Shown here one piece after another: positions 1 through 9,603 of a DNA stretch of 64,000 nt. How positions within the stretch are numbered: the first letter of the stretch is position 1; each line of letters starts with the position of its first letter. The translations under genes and the position numbers were made by a program. The notes beneath the pieces were generated by a model. That model had not been told where the DNA came from. It saw only the letters and a list, made by a program, of their open reading frames with translations, and did no database searches. The stretch comes from Noviluteimonas gilva. GTDB taxonomy: Bacteria > Pseudomonadota > Gammaproteobacteria > Xanthomonadales > Xanthomonadaceae. The DNA lies in contig NZ_WOXT01000002.1 in the NCBI RefSeq assembly GCF_009740395.1, positions 310,001 to 374,000 of the forward strand, read 5' to 3'.

Positions 1-1
1 C

Positions 2-457
<456 letters not shown>

Positions 458-473
458 CGCAGGAGACGGGCAC

Positions 474-1829
474 GTGCTCGTCACGCACCAACTCGACCCC
501 ACGCTCGACCTGCTGGCACTCCACCGGCAGGCGCCTGCGCGCTATCCGGTGTTGCTCGAATCCAGCGCGCACGGCACCGCGCAGGGGCGATGGGACATGC
601 TGTTCGTCGATGGCGGGCAAACGCTGCGGCTGGATCGCGACGGTGTCGTGCGCGACCAGGACGACCGCACGATCGACGGTGATTTTCTTTCCGCGCTCGA
701 CGCTGCGTGGCGCGATGCACGCGTAGCGCGCGACGAACCGCGCTGGCCGTTCCGCGGCGGTTGGGTGGTGTTCCTCGCCTACGAACTGGCTGGCGAAGTC
801 GAACCGGTGTTGCGATTGCCGCAGGCGCAAGGCGGCGTTCCCGTCGCGTATGCGATGCGCAGTCCTGCTGCCGTGCTGCGCGACCACGCGACAGGTGAAG
901 TGTTCGCGGTCGCGGAAGTCGCGCAACGCGAATGGATCGACACGCTCCTCGCCGATGCGCGCGCTGCGGCCACGTTGCCGCCGCTGCCGGAATGGCGCGC
1001 GCCCGCTTCGGTCATCGAGGACGAACCCGAACGCTTCACGCAAGGCGTCGAACGCGTCATCGAACATCTCGCCGCGGGCGATGTGTTCCAGGTGAATCTC
1101 TCGCGCGGTTGGCGCGCGCGTTTCGATGCGCCGTTGCCGCCCGCCGAATTGCATGCGCGCTTGCGCACGGCGAATCCCGCGCCGTTCGCCGGCCTGTTCG
1201 CAGGACCGGATTGGGCGATCGTCAGTTCGTCGCCCGAGCGCCTGGTTTCCATTCGTGGCGATGCGGTGGAGACGCGCCCGATCGCCGGCACGCGCCCGCG
1301 CTTGCCCGGCGACGATGAAGCCGCGCGCATCCGCGAATTGGTCGGCCATCCGAAGGAACGCGCCGAACACGTGATGCTCATCGACCTGGAACGCAACGAC
1401 CTCGGCCGCGTTTGCACGCCGGGCAGCGTCGAAGTCGATGAGCTGATGACCGTCGAAAGCTACGCGCACGTGCACCACATCGTGAGCAACGTGCGCGGGC
1501 GTTTGCGCGACGACGCCACGCCCGGCGACGTGATCCGCGCGGTCTTCCCCGGCGGCACGATCACCGGTTGTCCGAAAGTGCGCTGCATGCAGATCATCGC
1601 CGCGCTGGAGGGGCAGGGGCGCGGCGCGTACACCGGCGCGTTCGGCTGGTTGAACCGCGACGGCGACCTCGACCTCAACATCCTCATCCGCAGCGCGGAA
1701 CTCGAAGGCGACACGCTGCGCTTCCGCACGGGCGCGGGCATCGTCATCGACTCGGTGCCGCAGCGCGAACTCGACGAAACGCGCGCGAAGGCACGCGGCT
1801 TGCTGCGCGCGCTGGGCGCGGGCGAATGA
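474..1829 (+). CDS. pabB: Aminodeoxychorismate synthase component I
   Basis: Chorismate-binding enzyme of 451 residues. With a glutamine amidotransferase it converts chorismate to 4-amino-4-deoxychorismate for folate synthesis. The GTG start at 474 follows AGGAGA. The C-terminal two thirds is the chorismate-binding fold, with SSSPERL, the ETRPIAGTRPR loop, LIDLERNDLGR and the FPGGTITGCPK motif. Assignment to PabB rather than TrpE rests on the overlapping pabC gene behind it. Odd point: the PIKGT lysine that E. coli PabB uses as nucleophile is Ala271 here (see findings). No amidotransferase partner is in the window. Confidence 0.85.
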   Translation: MLVTHQLDPTLDLLALHRQAPARYPVLLESSAHGTAQGRWDMLFVDGGQTLRLDRDGVVRDQDDRTIDGDFLSALDAAWRDARVARDEPRWPFRGGWVVFLAYELAGEVEPVLRLPQAQGGVPVAYAMRSPAAVLRDHATGEVFAVAEVAQREWIDTLLADARAAATLPPLPEWRAPASVIEDEPERFTQGVERVIEHLAAGDVFQVNLSRGWRARFDAPLPPAELHARLRTANPAPFAGLFAGPDWAIVSSSPERLVSIRGDAVETRPIAGTRPRLPGDDEAARIRELVGHPKERAEHVMLIDLERNDLGRVCTPGSVEVDELMTVESYAHVHHIVSNVRGRLRDDATPGDVIRAVFPGGTITGCPKVRCMQIIAALEGQGRGAYTGAFGWLNRDGDLDLNILIRSAELEGDTLRFRTGAGIVIDSVPQRELDETRAKARGLLRALGAGE

Positions 1830-2647
1830 GCGGTCGCTCGTTCATCGGCGAGACGCGCATCGAGGCCTTGCCGGGCGACGCGCGCGGATTCGCGTATGGC
1901 GACGGCCTGTTCGAAACGATGCGCGTGCACCAGGGCGTGGTGCCGTGGTGGGCGGCGCATCGTGCGCGCCTGGAAGCGGGCGCCGCGCGTTTGCGCTTGT
2001 CCCTGCCGACGGCGACAACGATCGAGGGCGTGCTCGCCGAATTGTTCGACGATCAGGGCGACGGTGTCGCAAAGCTGATCGTCACGCGCGGCGGTGGCGG
2101 TCGCGGCTACGCGCCAGCGCTCGACGCACCGCCCGTCTGGCGGCTCTCGCGCCATCCGTTTCCCCAAGCCCCGCGCGCCGGCGGCCTCGTGTTGCGCTGG
2201 TGCGAGACCCGACTCGCCGTGCAACCCGCGCTCGCCGGCCTGAAGCATTGCAATCGCCTCGAACAGGTCCTCGCCCGCGGCGAGTGGAACGACCCCACGA
2301 TCGAAGAAGGCCTGATGCGCAGCACCGACGGCGACGTGGTGTGCGCGACGGCCGCGAACCTGTTCGTCCTTCACGGCACTCGCTGGTCGACGCCGCGCAT
2401 CGACCGATGCGGGGTGGCCGGCACGTGCCGTGCGTGGCTCCTGTCGCAAACCGGCGCGGCGGAAGTCCGCATGGCGCCGGCGGAGGTCGAAACCGCCGAC
2501 GCAGTCCTGCTCTGCAACGCGGTGCGGGGTATCCTGCCCGTGGCCCGGCTTGGCGAGCGCGTGTTCGCGCCGCATCCGGCCGTGGCGGAACTCGCGCAGC
2601 GCCTGGCGCATGCGCATCCGGGCTTCGCCGCAGGACCTTTGCTTTGA
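1826..2647 (+). CDS. pabC: Aminodeoxychorismate lyase
   Basis: PLP enzyme of fold type IV, 273 residues, which splits aminodeoxychorismate into p-aminobenzoate and pyruvate. The start ATG overlaps the pabB stop (ATGA), so the two are probably translationally coupled. Early GDGLFETMRV and the LKHCNRLEQVLAR segment match the family; the lysine of LKHCNR is the expected PLP attachment site. A later TAANLF motif lies where other class IV aminotransferases bind PLP phosphate. The D-amino acid transaminase relatives are the main alternative; the pabB neighbour argues against them. Confidence 0.88.
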   Translation: MSGRSFIGETRIEALPGDARGFAYGDGLFETMRVHQGVVPWWAAHRARLEAGAARLRLSLPTATTIEGVLAELFDDQGDGVAKLIVTRGGGGRGYAPALDAPPVWRLSRHPFPQAPRAGGLVLRWCETRLAVQPALAGLKHCNRLEQVLARGEWNDPTIEEGLMRSTDGDVVCATAANLFVLHGTRWSTPRIDRCGVAGTCRAWLLSQTGAAEVRMAPAEVETADAVLLCNAVRGILPVARLGERVFAPHPAVAELAQRLAHAHPGFAAGPLL

Positions 2648-2660
2648 CCACGGAGGTGGC

Positions 2661-3743
2661 GTGACACGCAGTCGACGCAGCCGGCGCCAGCCCGGCCCAC
2701 GCCGCAGTCGCGGCATTTCCAAACTCTTCGTGCTCGTCGTGCTGCTCGCATTGGCGGGCGCGGCGTTCTGGGCATACCAGCGCTACACCGGCTTCGCCGA
2801 TGCACCGATGGCGGGCATCGAGCAGGGCGAAACGCTCGTCGTGGAGCCCGGCGACTCGCTGGCCAAGGTGGTCGGGCGCTTGCGTGCCTCGGGCGTGGAC
2901 GTCGGCCATCGCGTCGAATGGCAGTCGCTCGCGCGCGAACTCGGCGCGGCCAACAAGCTCCAGGTGGGCGAATACAAACTCGAACCGGGCATGTCGCCGC
3001 GCGACGTGCTCAAGGCCCTGCGCGACGGCAAGGTGATCAGCCGCGGCTTCATGATCGTGCCCGGCTGGACGATGCGCGACCTGCGCGCCGCGCTCGCACG
3101 CAACACCGCGCTCCAGCACGAAACCGGCGACATGACCGACGCCGCACTGATGGCGAAGCTCGGTCACGCGGGCCAGCATCCGGAAGGGCGCTTCCTGCCG
3201 GAGACCTACCAGTTCGTCCGCGGCGACAGCGACCTCGACGTCCTGCGTCGCGCGCACGAAGCGATGGCGCGTGCGCTCGATGAAGCGTGGGAAGCGCGCG
3301 CGAAGGACACCGTGCTGAAGTCGCCCGACGAAGCGCTGATCCTGGCCTCGATCGTGGAAAAGGAAACCGGCGTCGCCGACGAGCGTCCGCAAATCGCGGG
3401 CGTCTTCGCGCGGCGCCTGAAGCTGGGCATGCGCCTGGAAACCGACCCGACCGTCATCTACGGCATGGGCAGCGCGTACGCCGGCAACATCCGCAAGGCG
3501 GACCTGCAGGCCGTCACGCCCTACAACACCTACAAGATCACGGGCCTGCCGCCGACGCCGATCGCGATGCCCGGCATCGACGCCTTGCGCGCGGCCACCA
3601 ATCCCGCGGGCGGTGATGCGCTGTACTTCATGGCCGTGGGCGACGGCAGCGGGCGCCACGTGTTCAGCAGGAACTACGCCGAACACCAGGCTGCGTGGCG
3701 CGCGTACATGGCGCGCTATCGCGCAAAGAATCGGACGCAATGA
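2661..3743 (+). CDS. mltG: Endolytic murein transglycosylase
   Basis: YceG-like inner membrane lytic transglycosylase of 360 residues that cuts nascent glycan strands and sets glycan length. A basic N-terminus (TRSRRSRRQ) is followed by one transmembrane helix at about residues 22-42. Then come a LysM-like part and the catalytic domain with ASIVEKETG, which holds the catalytic Glu, and the [16 protein letters not shown] motif. GTG at 2661 was chosen because GGAGGT lies just upstream and the frame before it has no membrane helix. Its stop overlaps the tmk start. Confidence 0.92.
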   Translation: MTRSRRSRRQPGPRRSRGISKLFVLVVLLALAGAAFWAYQRYTGFADAPMAGIEQGETLVVEPGDSLAKVVGRLRASGVDVGHRVEWQSLARELGAANKLQVGEYKLEPGMSPRDVLKALRDGKVISRGFMIVPGWTMRDLRAALARNTALQHETGDMTDAALMAKLGHAGQHPEGRFLPETYQFVRGDSDLDVLRRAHEAMARALDEAWEARAKDTVLKSPDEALILASIVEKETGVADERPQIAGVFARRLKLGMRLETDPTVIYGMGSAYAGNIRKADLQAVTPYNTYKITGLPPTPIAMPGIDALRAATNPAGGDALYFMAVGDGSGRHVFSRNYAEHQAAWRAYMARYRAKNRTQ

Positions 3744-4384
3744 ACGGCCTGGTGACGCAGCCACGCCTGATCACGCTCGAAGGTGGCGAGGGCGCCGGCA
3801 AGTCCACGGTGCTCAACGCGCTGCGCGATGCGTTGATGGCGACGGGTGCCGAAGTCGTGTGCACGCGCGAACCCGGCGGCACGCCGCTGGCCGAGCGCAT
3901 CCGCGAATTGCTGCTCGATCCCTCGCACGAGCCGGCGTCGGCGGAAACCGAACTGTTGCTGATGTTCGCCGCGCGCGCGCAACACGTTCGCGAAACGCTG
4001 CTGCCTGCACTGCAACGCAACGCGTGGGTGTTGTCGGATCGCTTCACCGGTTCCAGCTTCGCCTACCAGGGCGGTGGACGCGGGCTGGATCCTGCGTTGA
4101 TCGCCGAACTCGAACGCCGCTTCGTCGTCGTACGCCCGGGGCTGACGCTGTTGCTCGACCTCGGCGTGCAGCAGGGCCGCGAACGCACGCGCGGGCGCGA
4201 CCTCGTGCCCGACCGCATCGAACGCGAGCGCGATGAATTCTTCGAACGCGTGCGTGCCGCCTATCTCGCGCGCGCCGGCGCCGAACCCGAACGCATGCGC
4301 GTGATCGATGCCTCGGCGTCCGCCGAAGATGTCGCGTTGCGCGCCACCACGCTGCTGCAGCACTACATCGAGCACGGCCTGTGA
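3740..4384 (+). CDS. tmk: Thymidylate kinase
   Basis: Phosphorylates dTMP to dTDP for DNA synthesis; 214 residues, the usual length. The P-loop [10 protein letters not shown], the [16 protein letters not shown] substrate segment and a basic LID with [12 protein letters not shown] are visible. The ATG at 3740 overlaps the mltG stop as ATGA and gives the expected N-terminus; an in-frame ATG further upstream would only add residues inside mltG. It overlaps holB by four bases at its end. Confidence 0.95.
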   Translation: MNGLVTQPRLITLEGGEGAGKSTVLNALRDALMATGAEVVCTREPGGTPLAERIRELLLDPSHEPASAETELLLMFAARAQHVRETLLPALQRNAWVLSDRFTGSSFAYQGGGRGLDPALIAELERRFVVVRPGLTLLLDLGVQQGRERTRGRDLVPDRIERERDEFFERVRAAYLARAGAEPERMRVIDASASAEDVALRATTLLQHYIEHGL

Positions 4385-5349
4385 CACCGCTCGCGCCCTG
4401 GCAGCAACGCGTTTACGAACACCTGCTTTCGGTGCACGAAGCCGGCCGGCTCGGGCATGGCGTGTTGTTCGTCGGTCCGGCGGGCATCGGCAAGCGCGCG
4501 GTCGTCGAACGGCTGGCGCAGCGCGTGTTGTGCCGGCAACCGCCCGCATCGGGACTGCCGTGCGGGACGTGCAAGAGCTGCCAGTTGTTCGCGGCGGGCA
4601 CGCATCCGGATTACCGGTTCGTCAGTTTCCTTCCGAATACGGAAGGCACGAAGCTGCGCACCGAGATCGTCATCCAGCAAATCCGCGAACTCTCCGAACG
4701 CCTGGCGCTCACGCCGCAGTTCGACGGCGCGCAGGTCGCGCTGATCACGCCGGCCGACGCGATCAACCACGCCGGCGCCAACGCGCTGCTCAAGACGCTC
4801 GAAGAACCGCAGCCGGGCCGCTATCTCTGGTTGCTCAGCGCGCATCCCTCGCGCCTGCCCGCGACGATTCGCAGCCGCACGCATCGCGTCGAATTCCACC
4901 TGCCGCTGCGCGCCGAGGCGCTGGCCTGGCTGGTCTCGCAGGGTCACAAGCCCGCGGCCGCCGAGGAAGCGCTCGATGCCGCGCGCGGGCATCCGGGTTT
5001 GGCGGACGAATGGCTGCGGAACGACGGGCTCGCGTTGCGTCGCCAGGTCGCGGCCGATCTCGACAAACTCGCACAGGGCACCGCCGGCGCGCTCGCCACG
5101 GCGCAGGCGTGGGTGGCCGATGAACACGCCGGATTGCGTCTTCGTCATGCAGCGGACCTCGCTTTGCAACGGGCTTCGAGCTTGACCGATCCGGGTCGAA
5201 CCCGCAGTCTGGCCGCGTGGTTCGACGCAGCGAACGCAACCCGCGATCTGTTGCGCACCACGGTTCGCGCGGATTTGGCGGTCACGGAATTGTTGTTGGC
5301 CTGGCGCGGCGATGCGCCGGCGCCGGTCGCACGAGGGGGCAGGGGATGA
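4381..5349 (+). CDS. holB: DNA polymerase III subunit delta'
   Basis: Clamp-loader subunit of 322 residues. A GTG start at 4381 overlaps the tmk stop. The AAA+ domain shows the degenerate P-loop [16 protein letters not shown], a zinc module with closely spaced cysteines ([12 protein letters not shown]), and the ALLKTLEEP sensor region. In the family, delta' has an inactive ATP site and acts as a structural stator for beta-clamp loading. The PilZ gene starts in its stop codon. Confidence 0.93.
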   Translation: MTPLAPWQQRVYEHLLSVHEAGRLGHGVLFVGPAGIGKRAVVERLAQRVLCRQPPASGLPCGTCKSCQLFAAGTHPDYRFVSFLPNTEGTKLRTEIVIQQIRELSERLALTPQFDGAQVALITPADAINHAGANALLKTLEEPQPGRYLWLLSAHPSRLPATIRSRTHRVEFHLPLRAEALAWLVSQGHKPAAAEEALDAARGHPGLADEWLRNDGLALRRQVAADLDKLAQGTAGALATAQAWVADEHAGLRLRHAADLALQRASSLTDPGRTRSLAAWFDAANATRDLLRTTVRADLAVTELLLAWRGDAPAPVARGGRG

Positions 5350-5711
5350 GCGCAGTGGCAGGGGCAGGCGGGGCACGGCAGGGCATCCTGTCGCTCGCCA
5401 TCAAGGACAAATCGGCGCTGTACAACGCGTACATGCCGTACCTGAAATCCGGCGGCATCTTCGTGCCGACGCCCAAGCGTTATTTCCTCGGCGACGAGGT
5501 CTTCCTGCTTTTGACATTGCTCGAAGAAAAGGATCGCCTGCCGGTCGCCGGCAAGGTCGTCTGGGTCACGCCCCCGGGCGCGCAGGGCAATCGCGCCGCC
5601 GGTATCGGCGTGCAGTTCGCCGACAGCGCCGAGGGCGAAGCGGTGCGCCACAAGATCGAAACGATTTTGGCGGGTACGCTGACGGCGGATAAGCCTACGC
5701 ACACGATGTAG
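5346..5711 (+). CDS. pilZ: PilZ domain protein (type IV pilus control)
   Basis: Single-domain PilZ protein of 121 residues, starting in the holB stop codon (ATGA). It resembles the founding PilZ type found behind tmk-holB in Pseudomonas and Xanthomonas. The core GGIFVPTPKRYFLGDEVFLL and the PVAGKVVWVTP strand are present, but the c-di-GMP-binding RxxxR and D/NxSxxG motifs are not. In the family such PilZ proteins do not bind c-di-GMP themselves; they bind the pilus ATPase PilB and the receptor FimX. A FimX-like protein is encoded at 59781-61859. The gene ends just before a palindromic repeat. Confidence 0.88.
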   Translation: MSAVAGAGGARQGILSLAIKDKSALYNAYMPYLKSGGIFVPTPKRYFLGDEVFLLLTLLEEKDRLPVAGKVVWVTPPGAQGNRAAGIGVQFADSAEGEAVRHKIETILAGTLTADKPTHTM

Positions 5712-5725
5712 GGCGCGGGGGGGTT

Positions 5726-5776
5726 ATCCCCCTCGAGCGCGCTTTGCGCGCTCGATCCCCCTTGGAAGGGGGATGA
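5726..5776. repeat. Palindromic repeat family A, copy 1
   Basis: Two adjacent hairpins: ATCCCCC...GGGGGAT pairing and a GAGCGCGC-TTT-GCGCGCTC stem. It lies between the convergent pilZ and beta-oxidation genes. The same element recurs at 16619, 36987 and 55362 (copy 1 in opposite orientation). It could act as a two-way terminator, but has no U tract. Confidence 0.85.
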
Positions 5777-5790
5777 GGGCCGCGCTTGGA

Positions 5791-7842
5791 TCAGCGCAGC
5801 GCCGGGGAATCCCACCCCACGCGCGGCGCAAAGCGCGCACCGTACTTCGCTTCCAGCGCCTTCAACTTCGCAACCAGCACATCTGCACCCACCGCACGAA
5901 TGTGCTGGATCGGGCCGCCGCGGAACGGTGCGAAGCCGGTGCCGAAGATCACGCCCGCATCGAGCAGGTCGCCGTCGGCGACGACGCCATCGTGCAGGGC
6001 CGCGACCGACTCGTTGAGCATCGGCAGGATCAGGCGATCTTCCAGGTCGTCGGGCGCCTTGAAGTCCTTCGGCAATTCCGGCTTGCGCGGCTTGCCGTCT
6101 TCCCACGTGTAGAAACCCTGGCCGTCTTTCTTGCCGCGCTTGCCCGATTCGAGCTTGTTCTCCAGGCCCGCGGGAATCGGCAAGCCGAGGAACGGGGCAA
6201 GTTCACGCCCGACGCTCGCCGCGACATCCAGCCCCACCGTGTCGACCAATTCGATCGGCCCCATCGGCATGCCGAACTTCACCGCCGCCTTGTCGATCGC
6301 CGGGCCGGGGATGCCGTCGGCGTACGCCGCCATCGCTTCGAGCATGTACGGGAACAACACGCGATTGACGAGGAAGCCCGGCGTGCCCGCAACGGGCACC
6401 GGCAGCTTGTCGATCGCGCGGCAGAACGCGGCGAGGCGACGTTCGGTGTCTTCGGCCATCGCGTCGTGGCGGATGATTTCCACCAGCGGCATCAGCGCCA
6501 CCGGGTTGAAGTAGTGCAGGCCCGCGAACCGCGCCGGCTGCGCGAGGCCTTCGCGCAATTCCGTCAGCGGAATCGACGAGGTGTTCGTCGTCAGCAGCGC
6601 ATCGGGTTTCAGGTGCGGCGCGACTTCCGCGTACAACGCGCGCTTCGCATCCGGGCGTTCGATGATCGCTTCGATCACCAGGTCCGCGTTCTGCACGCCT
6701 TCGCCCATCAGATCGCCACGCAAGCGCGCGGCCACCGCCGGACGCTTGGCTTCATCCTTCACGCGCTTGGCGAACAAGTCCTGCGCACGCGTCAGCGCGG
6801 CGTCGATGAAGCGCTGCTCGCGATCGGCGAGTGTGACTTCGAAACCCTTGTACGCCGACCACGCCGCGATATCGCCGCCCATCACGCCCGCGCCGACGAC
6901 GTGCACGCGCGCGATGCCGTGATCCTTTCCGCCCAGCCCCTTGAGACGTTCCTGCAGGAAGAACACGCGCGTGAGATTGCGCGCGGTCGGAGTGGAAGCA
7001 AGCTTCATCACCGACTTGCGTTCGGCGGACAGCAGCGATTGCACGCCGCCACTGGCGCGACGCCAGGTTTCGATCAACGCGTACGGCGCGGGGTAATGAT
7101 CCTTGCGCGCCTTGCGTGCGACCTGCTTGGCGAGCATCGGCGCGAGCGCCTGACGCGCGGGCCACGTGTTCGTCAGCCACGCGAGCGCGCGCTGCTTGAA
7201 CGGACGCGCGGTGCCCTTGCGCGCGAGTTCGATCGCAGCGTCGGTGAGCATCGCCGGTTCGACGACCTTGTCGACGAGACCGATCGCCTTCGCCTGCTTG
7301 GCCGACAGCGCGCGGCCGGTGAGCATCATGTCGAACGCCGCCGGCGCTCCCACAAGCCGCGGCAAGCGCACGCTGCCGCCCCAGCCCGGATAGATGCCGA
7401 GTTTCACTTCGGGCAGGCCCATGCGGGTGGAGGCATCGTTGGAGGCCACGCGATACCGGCAGGCAAGCGCCAGTTCGGTGCCGCCGCCCATGCAGTGGCC
7501 GTGGATCGCGGCGACCGTGGGGCAGCGCAGTTCCGCCAGCCGCTGGAACACCTGCTGGCCGCGACGCAGCGCATCACCGACCGTGCCCTTCGCGTCGAAC
7601 GCCGCGAATTCGCGGATGTCGGCACCGGCGATGAAGCCCGCGGCCTTGGCCGAGCGCACCACCAGGCCCTTGGGCGGGTCCAGCGCGAGCCGCTCCAAGA
7701 TGCCGTCGAGTTCGAGCAGCACGTCCTGCGCCAGCGTATTCACGCTTTCGCCGGCGCGGTCGAAGCTGAGCACGACGATGCCGTCGGCGGCGGATTCGAC
7801 ACGCCAGTGCTGGAAGCGCAAACCATCGAGACCAGCGAGCAT
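5791..7842 (-). CDS. Bifunctional enoyl-CoA hydratase / 3-hydroxyacyl-CoA dehydrogenase (FadJ/FadB-like)
   Basis: Multifunctional beta-oxidation alpha subunit of 683 residues. The N-terminal crotonase half carries both catalytic glutamates (HCMGGGTELALA and MGLPEVKLGIYPGWGG) and the FIAGADI oxyanion segment. It is followed near residue 300 by the Rossmann motif VHVVGAGVMGGDIA and the dehydrogenase His in GLHYFNPVALMPLVEII, then the C-terminal dehydrogenase domains. It hydrates trans-2-enoyl-CoA and oxidises the product to 3-ketoacyl-CoA. No thiolase (fadA/fadI) gene is adjacent, so its beta subunit must be elsewhere. The E. coli FadB and FadJ proteins are somewhat longer (714-729 residues). 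Confidence 0.9.
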   Translation of the reverse strand: MLAGLDGLRFQHWRVESAADGIVVLSFDRAGESVNTLAQDVLLELDGILERLALDPPKGLVVRSAKAAGFIAGADIREFAAFDAKGTVGDALRRGQQVFQRLAELRCPTVAAIHGHCMGGGTELALACRYRVASNDASTRMGLPEVKLGIYPGWGGSVRLPRLVGAPAAFDMMLTGRALSAKQAKAIGLVDKVVEPAMLTDAAIELARKGTARPFKQRALAWLTNTWPARQALAPMLAKQVARKARKDHYPAPYALIETWRRASGGVQSLLSAERKSVMKLASTPTARNLTRVFFLQERLKGLGGKDHGIARVHVVGAGVMGGDIAAWSAYKGFEVTLADREQRFIDAALTRAQDLFAKRVKDEAKRPAVAARLRGDLMGEGVQNADLVIEAIIERPDAKRALYAEVAPHLKPDALLTTNTSSIPLTELREGLAQPARFAGLHYFNPVALMPLVEIIRHDAMAEDTERRLAAFCRAIDKLPVPVAGTPGFLVNRVLFPYMLEAMAAYADGIPGPAIDKAAVKFGMPMGPIELVDTVGLDVAASVGRELAPFLGLPIPAGLENKLESGKRGKKDGQGFYTWEDGKPRKPELPKDFKAPDDLEDRLILPMLNESVAALHDGVVADGDLLDAGVIFGTGFAPFRGGPIQHIRAVGADVLVAKLKALEAKYGARFAPRVGWDSPALR

Positions 7843-7958
7843 GCGGCCACCATCCGACGAGGTACGGGAGAGGGTCTATGATCCCGGCGACGTTTGGATG
7901 CCGTCAATGCCGTCCCCATTAGAGTCGGGTCGACCTCGATTCGGCGGGCAGCGCCATT

Positions 7959-7986
7959 GAACTTTCCTGCCGCCGACTTGTCCCAA
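7959..7986 (+). promoter_or_regulatory. Candidate RpoE-dependent promoter of rpoE
   Basis: GAACTT at 7959-7964 matches the extracytoplasmic sigma E -35 box. TCCCAA at 7981-7986, 16 bases later, is a weak match to the -10 box. It lies about 50 bases before the rpoE start. Autoregulation of rpoE is usual in the family. Called by eye. Confidence 0.35.
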
Positions 7987-8033
7987 CGCCCGGCCTCGGC
8001 CGAGCTGAGCATTCAGGAGTCCCCGGCGCGGCC

Positions 8034-8651
8034 ATGGCCACCGAACACGAATCACAGGAACTGGACCAGGCGCTCGTCGCCCGGGTGCAGCGCGGAGACA
8101 GCGTCGCCTTCGACCTGCTGGTGCGGAAGTACCAGCACCGGGTGCAGGCGTTGATCGCGCGTTACATCCACGACTGGAGCGAAGTGCAGGACGTCGCACA
8201 GGACACGTTCATCCGCGCGTATCGCGCGATCGGGAACTTCCGGGGCGATGCGCAGTTCTACACCTGGCTCCACAGGATTGCAGTCAACACGGCGAAGAAC
8301 CACCTTGTCGCACACAACCGCCGCCCGCCGACCGACGACATCGACGTCACCGACGCCGAGCAGTTCGATTCCGGCATCCGGTTGCGCGACACCGACACCC
8401 CGGAGCGCGAGCTGATGCGGCAGGAGATCGAAAAAACGGTGATGCGTGCGGTGGAGCGCCTGCCCACCGAGTTGCGTGAAGCCATCACCCTGCGGGAAGT
8501 GGATGGATTGAGTTACGAAGACATCGCCGAACGGATGCAATGCCCGATCGGCACGGTGCGCTCGCGGATCTTCCGCGCGCGCGAGGCCATCGACGCGGAA
8601 CTGCGCCCCGTGCTCGACACCGAACCGAAACGCGAGCGTGCCACCCGATGA
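8034..8651 (+). CDS. rpoE: RNA polymerase sigma factor RpoE (sigma E)
   Basis: Extracytoplasmic-function sigma factor of 205 residues. Region 2 (ARYIHDWSEVQDVAQDTFIR, then FYTWLHRIAVNTAKNHL) and region 4 (LREAITLREVDGLSYEDIAE and GTVRSRIFRAREAI) are both complete. It directs transcription of envelope stress genes. Its stop overlaps the start of the anti-sigma gene (ATGA), and a Do-like protease follows: the classical rpoE-rseA-mucD order. A candidate self-regulated promoter lies upstream. Confidence 0.95.
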   Translation: MATEHESQELDQALVARVQRGDSVAFDLLVRKYQHRVQALIARYIHDWSEVQDVAQDTFIRAYRAIGNFRGDAQFYTWLHRIAVNTAKNHLVAHNRRPPTDDIDVTDAEQFDSGIRLRDTDTPERELMRQEIEKTVMRAVERLPTELREAITLREVDGLSYEDIAERMQCPIGTVRSRIFRAREAIDAELRPVLDTEPKRERATR

Positions 8652-9550
8652 ACACCACGACCCCAAACAATCATTTCGATTCCGATCGCGAAGCGCTGAG
8701 CGCGTTGTTCGACGGCGAGCTCGTCGGCGACGTCGCACGTTTCGCGCTCAAGCGCCTGGACCACGACCAGAACTGGCGCGCCACCTGCGACCGCTGGCAA
8801 CGCATCGGCGATGCGCTGCGCGCGCAGAGTGCGTCCTTGCCCTTGTCCTTCCCCGAGCGCGTGCGCGATGCACTGCGCGATGAAGTGGCCGTCGCCGCGG
8901 TGCCTGCGCGTCGCGCGGCCGGTGGTGGTCGCATTCGTTGGGGCAGCGTCGGCATGGCGGCGTCCGCCGCGGTCGTCGCGTTCTTCCTCGCACGCATGCC
9001 GATGGGTGCCGATGGCGCGCACGATGCAGCGCCGGCGCAAGTGGCCGCGCAGGCACCGCAACACGCACCCGCGCAGCCGTCGGTGCCCGATCCGGGGTTG
9101 CAGCAGGCCTCCGCCGCGGTGGCGATCGCCGCTGCCGCGCGTCCGCTGTCCGAGCGCGTCGCGCAGCGTTCGCGCAATGTCGAACGCGGCCGCGCCGCGA
9201 CCGATCGCGTGGTGAGCACCGCCGTCAGCGCGCGTGCGGTTCCGTCGCAGGCGGCTTCGCAGATCACCGGAGAAGCGCCGCAACCCGCGGTCGCGATCAA
9301 TACGAATTTGTTGGCGGATGTTCCCGAAGTGCCGGCGAGCGCGGCGTTGCAGCACAGCGTGCTGCAGTCCGCGGAACTCCAGTCCGACGCCGCGCGTCCG
9401 TGGCCGCGTGCGGTGCTGCCGCAACTCAATGGCGGCGGCACGTTGTCGGCCGATTACGCGACGCGCCCGTCGTTCTATCCCTTCTCGCCCGGCCCGGTGC
9501 TGGAGCCGGCGAACGACGACACCGCGCCCGCGACGACGCCCGAACCCTGA
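8648..9550 (+). CDS. rseA: Sigma-E anti-sigma factor (RseA/MucA-like)
   Basis: 300-residue membrane protein. Residues about 10-75 form the RseA N-terminal domain that holds sigma E (SALFDGELVGDVARFALKRL, then ATCDRWQRIGDALR). One transmembrane helix follows at about 97-115 (VGMAASAAVVAFFLARMP), then a long low-complexity Ala/Pro/Gln-rich periplasmic part. Regulated proteolysis of this partner by DegS/RseP-type proteases releases the sigma factor in the family. It is longer than E. coli RseA (216 residues). It is coupled to rpoE by a four-base overlap. Confidence 0.88.
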   Translation: MNTTTPNNHFDSDREALSALFDGELVGDVARFALKRLDHDQNWRATCDRWQRIGDALRAQSASLPLSFPERVRDALRDEVAVAAVPARRAAGGGRIRWGSVGMAASAAVVAFFLARMPMGADGAHDAAPAQVAAQAPQHAPAQPSVPDPGLQQASAAVAIAAAARPLSERVAQRSRNVERGRAATDRVVSTAVSARAVPSQAASQITGEAPQPAVAINTNLLADVPEVPASAALQHSVLQSAELQSDAARPWPRAVLPQLNGGGTLSADYATRPSFYPFSPGPVLEPANDDTAPATTPEP

Positions 9551-9603
9551 CGGCGCGTCGCACATCCCCTTTCGCTCACAAGACAGTCGAGGCCCCGGTC
9601 CCG

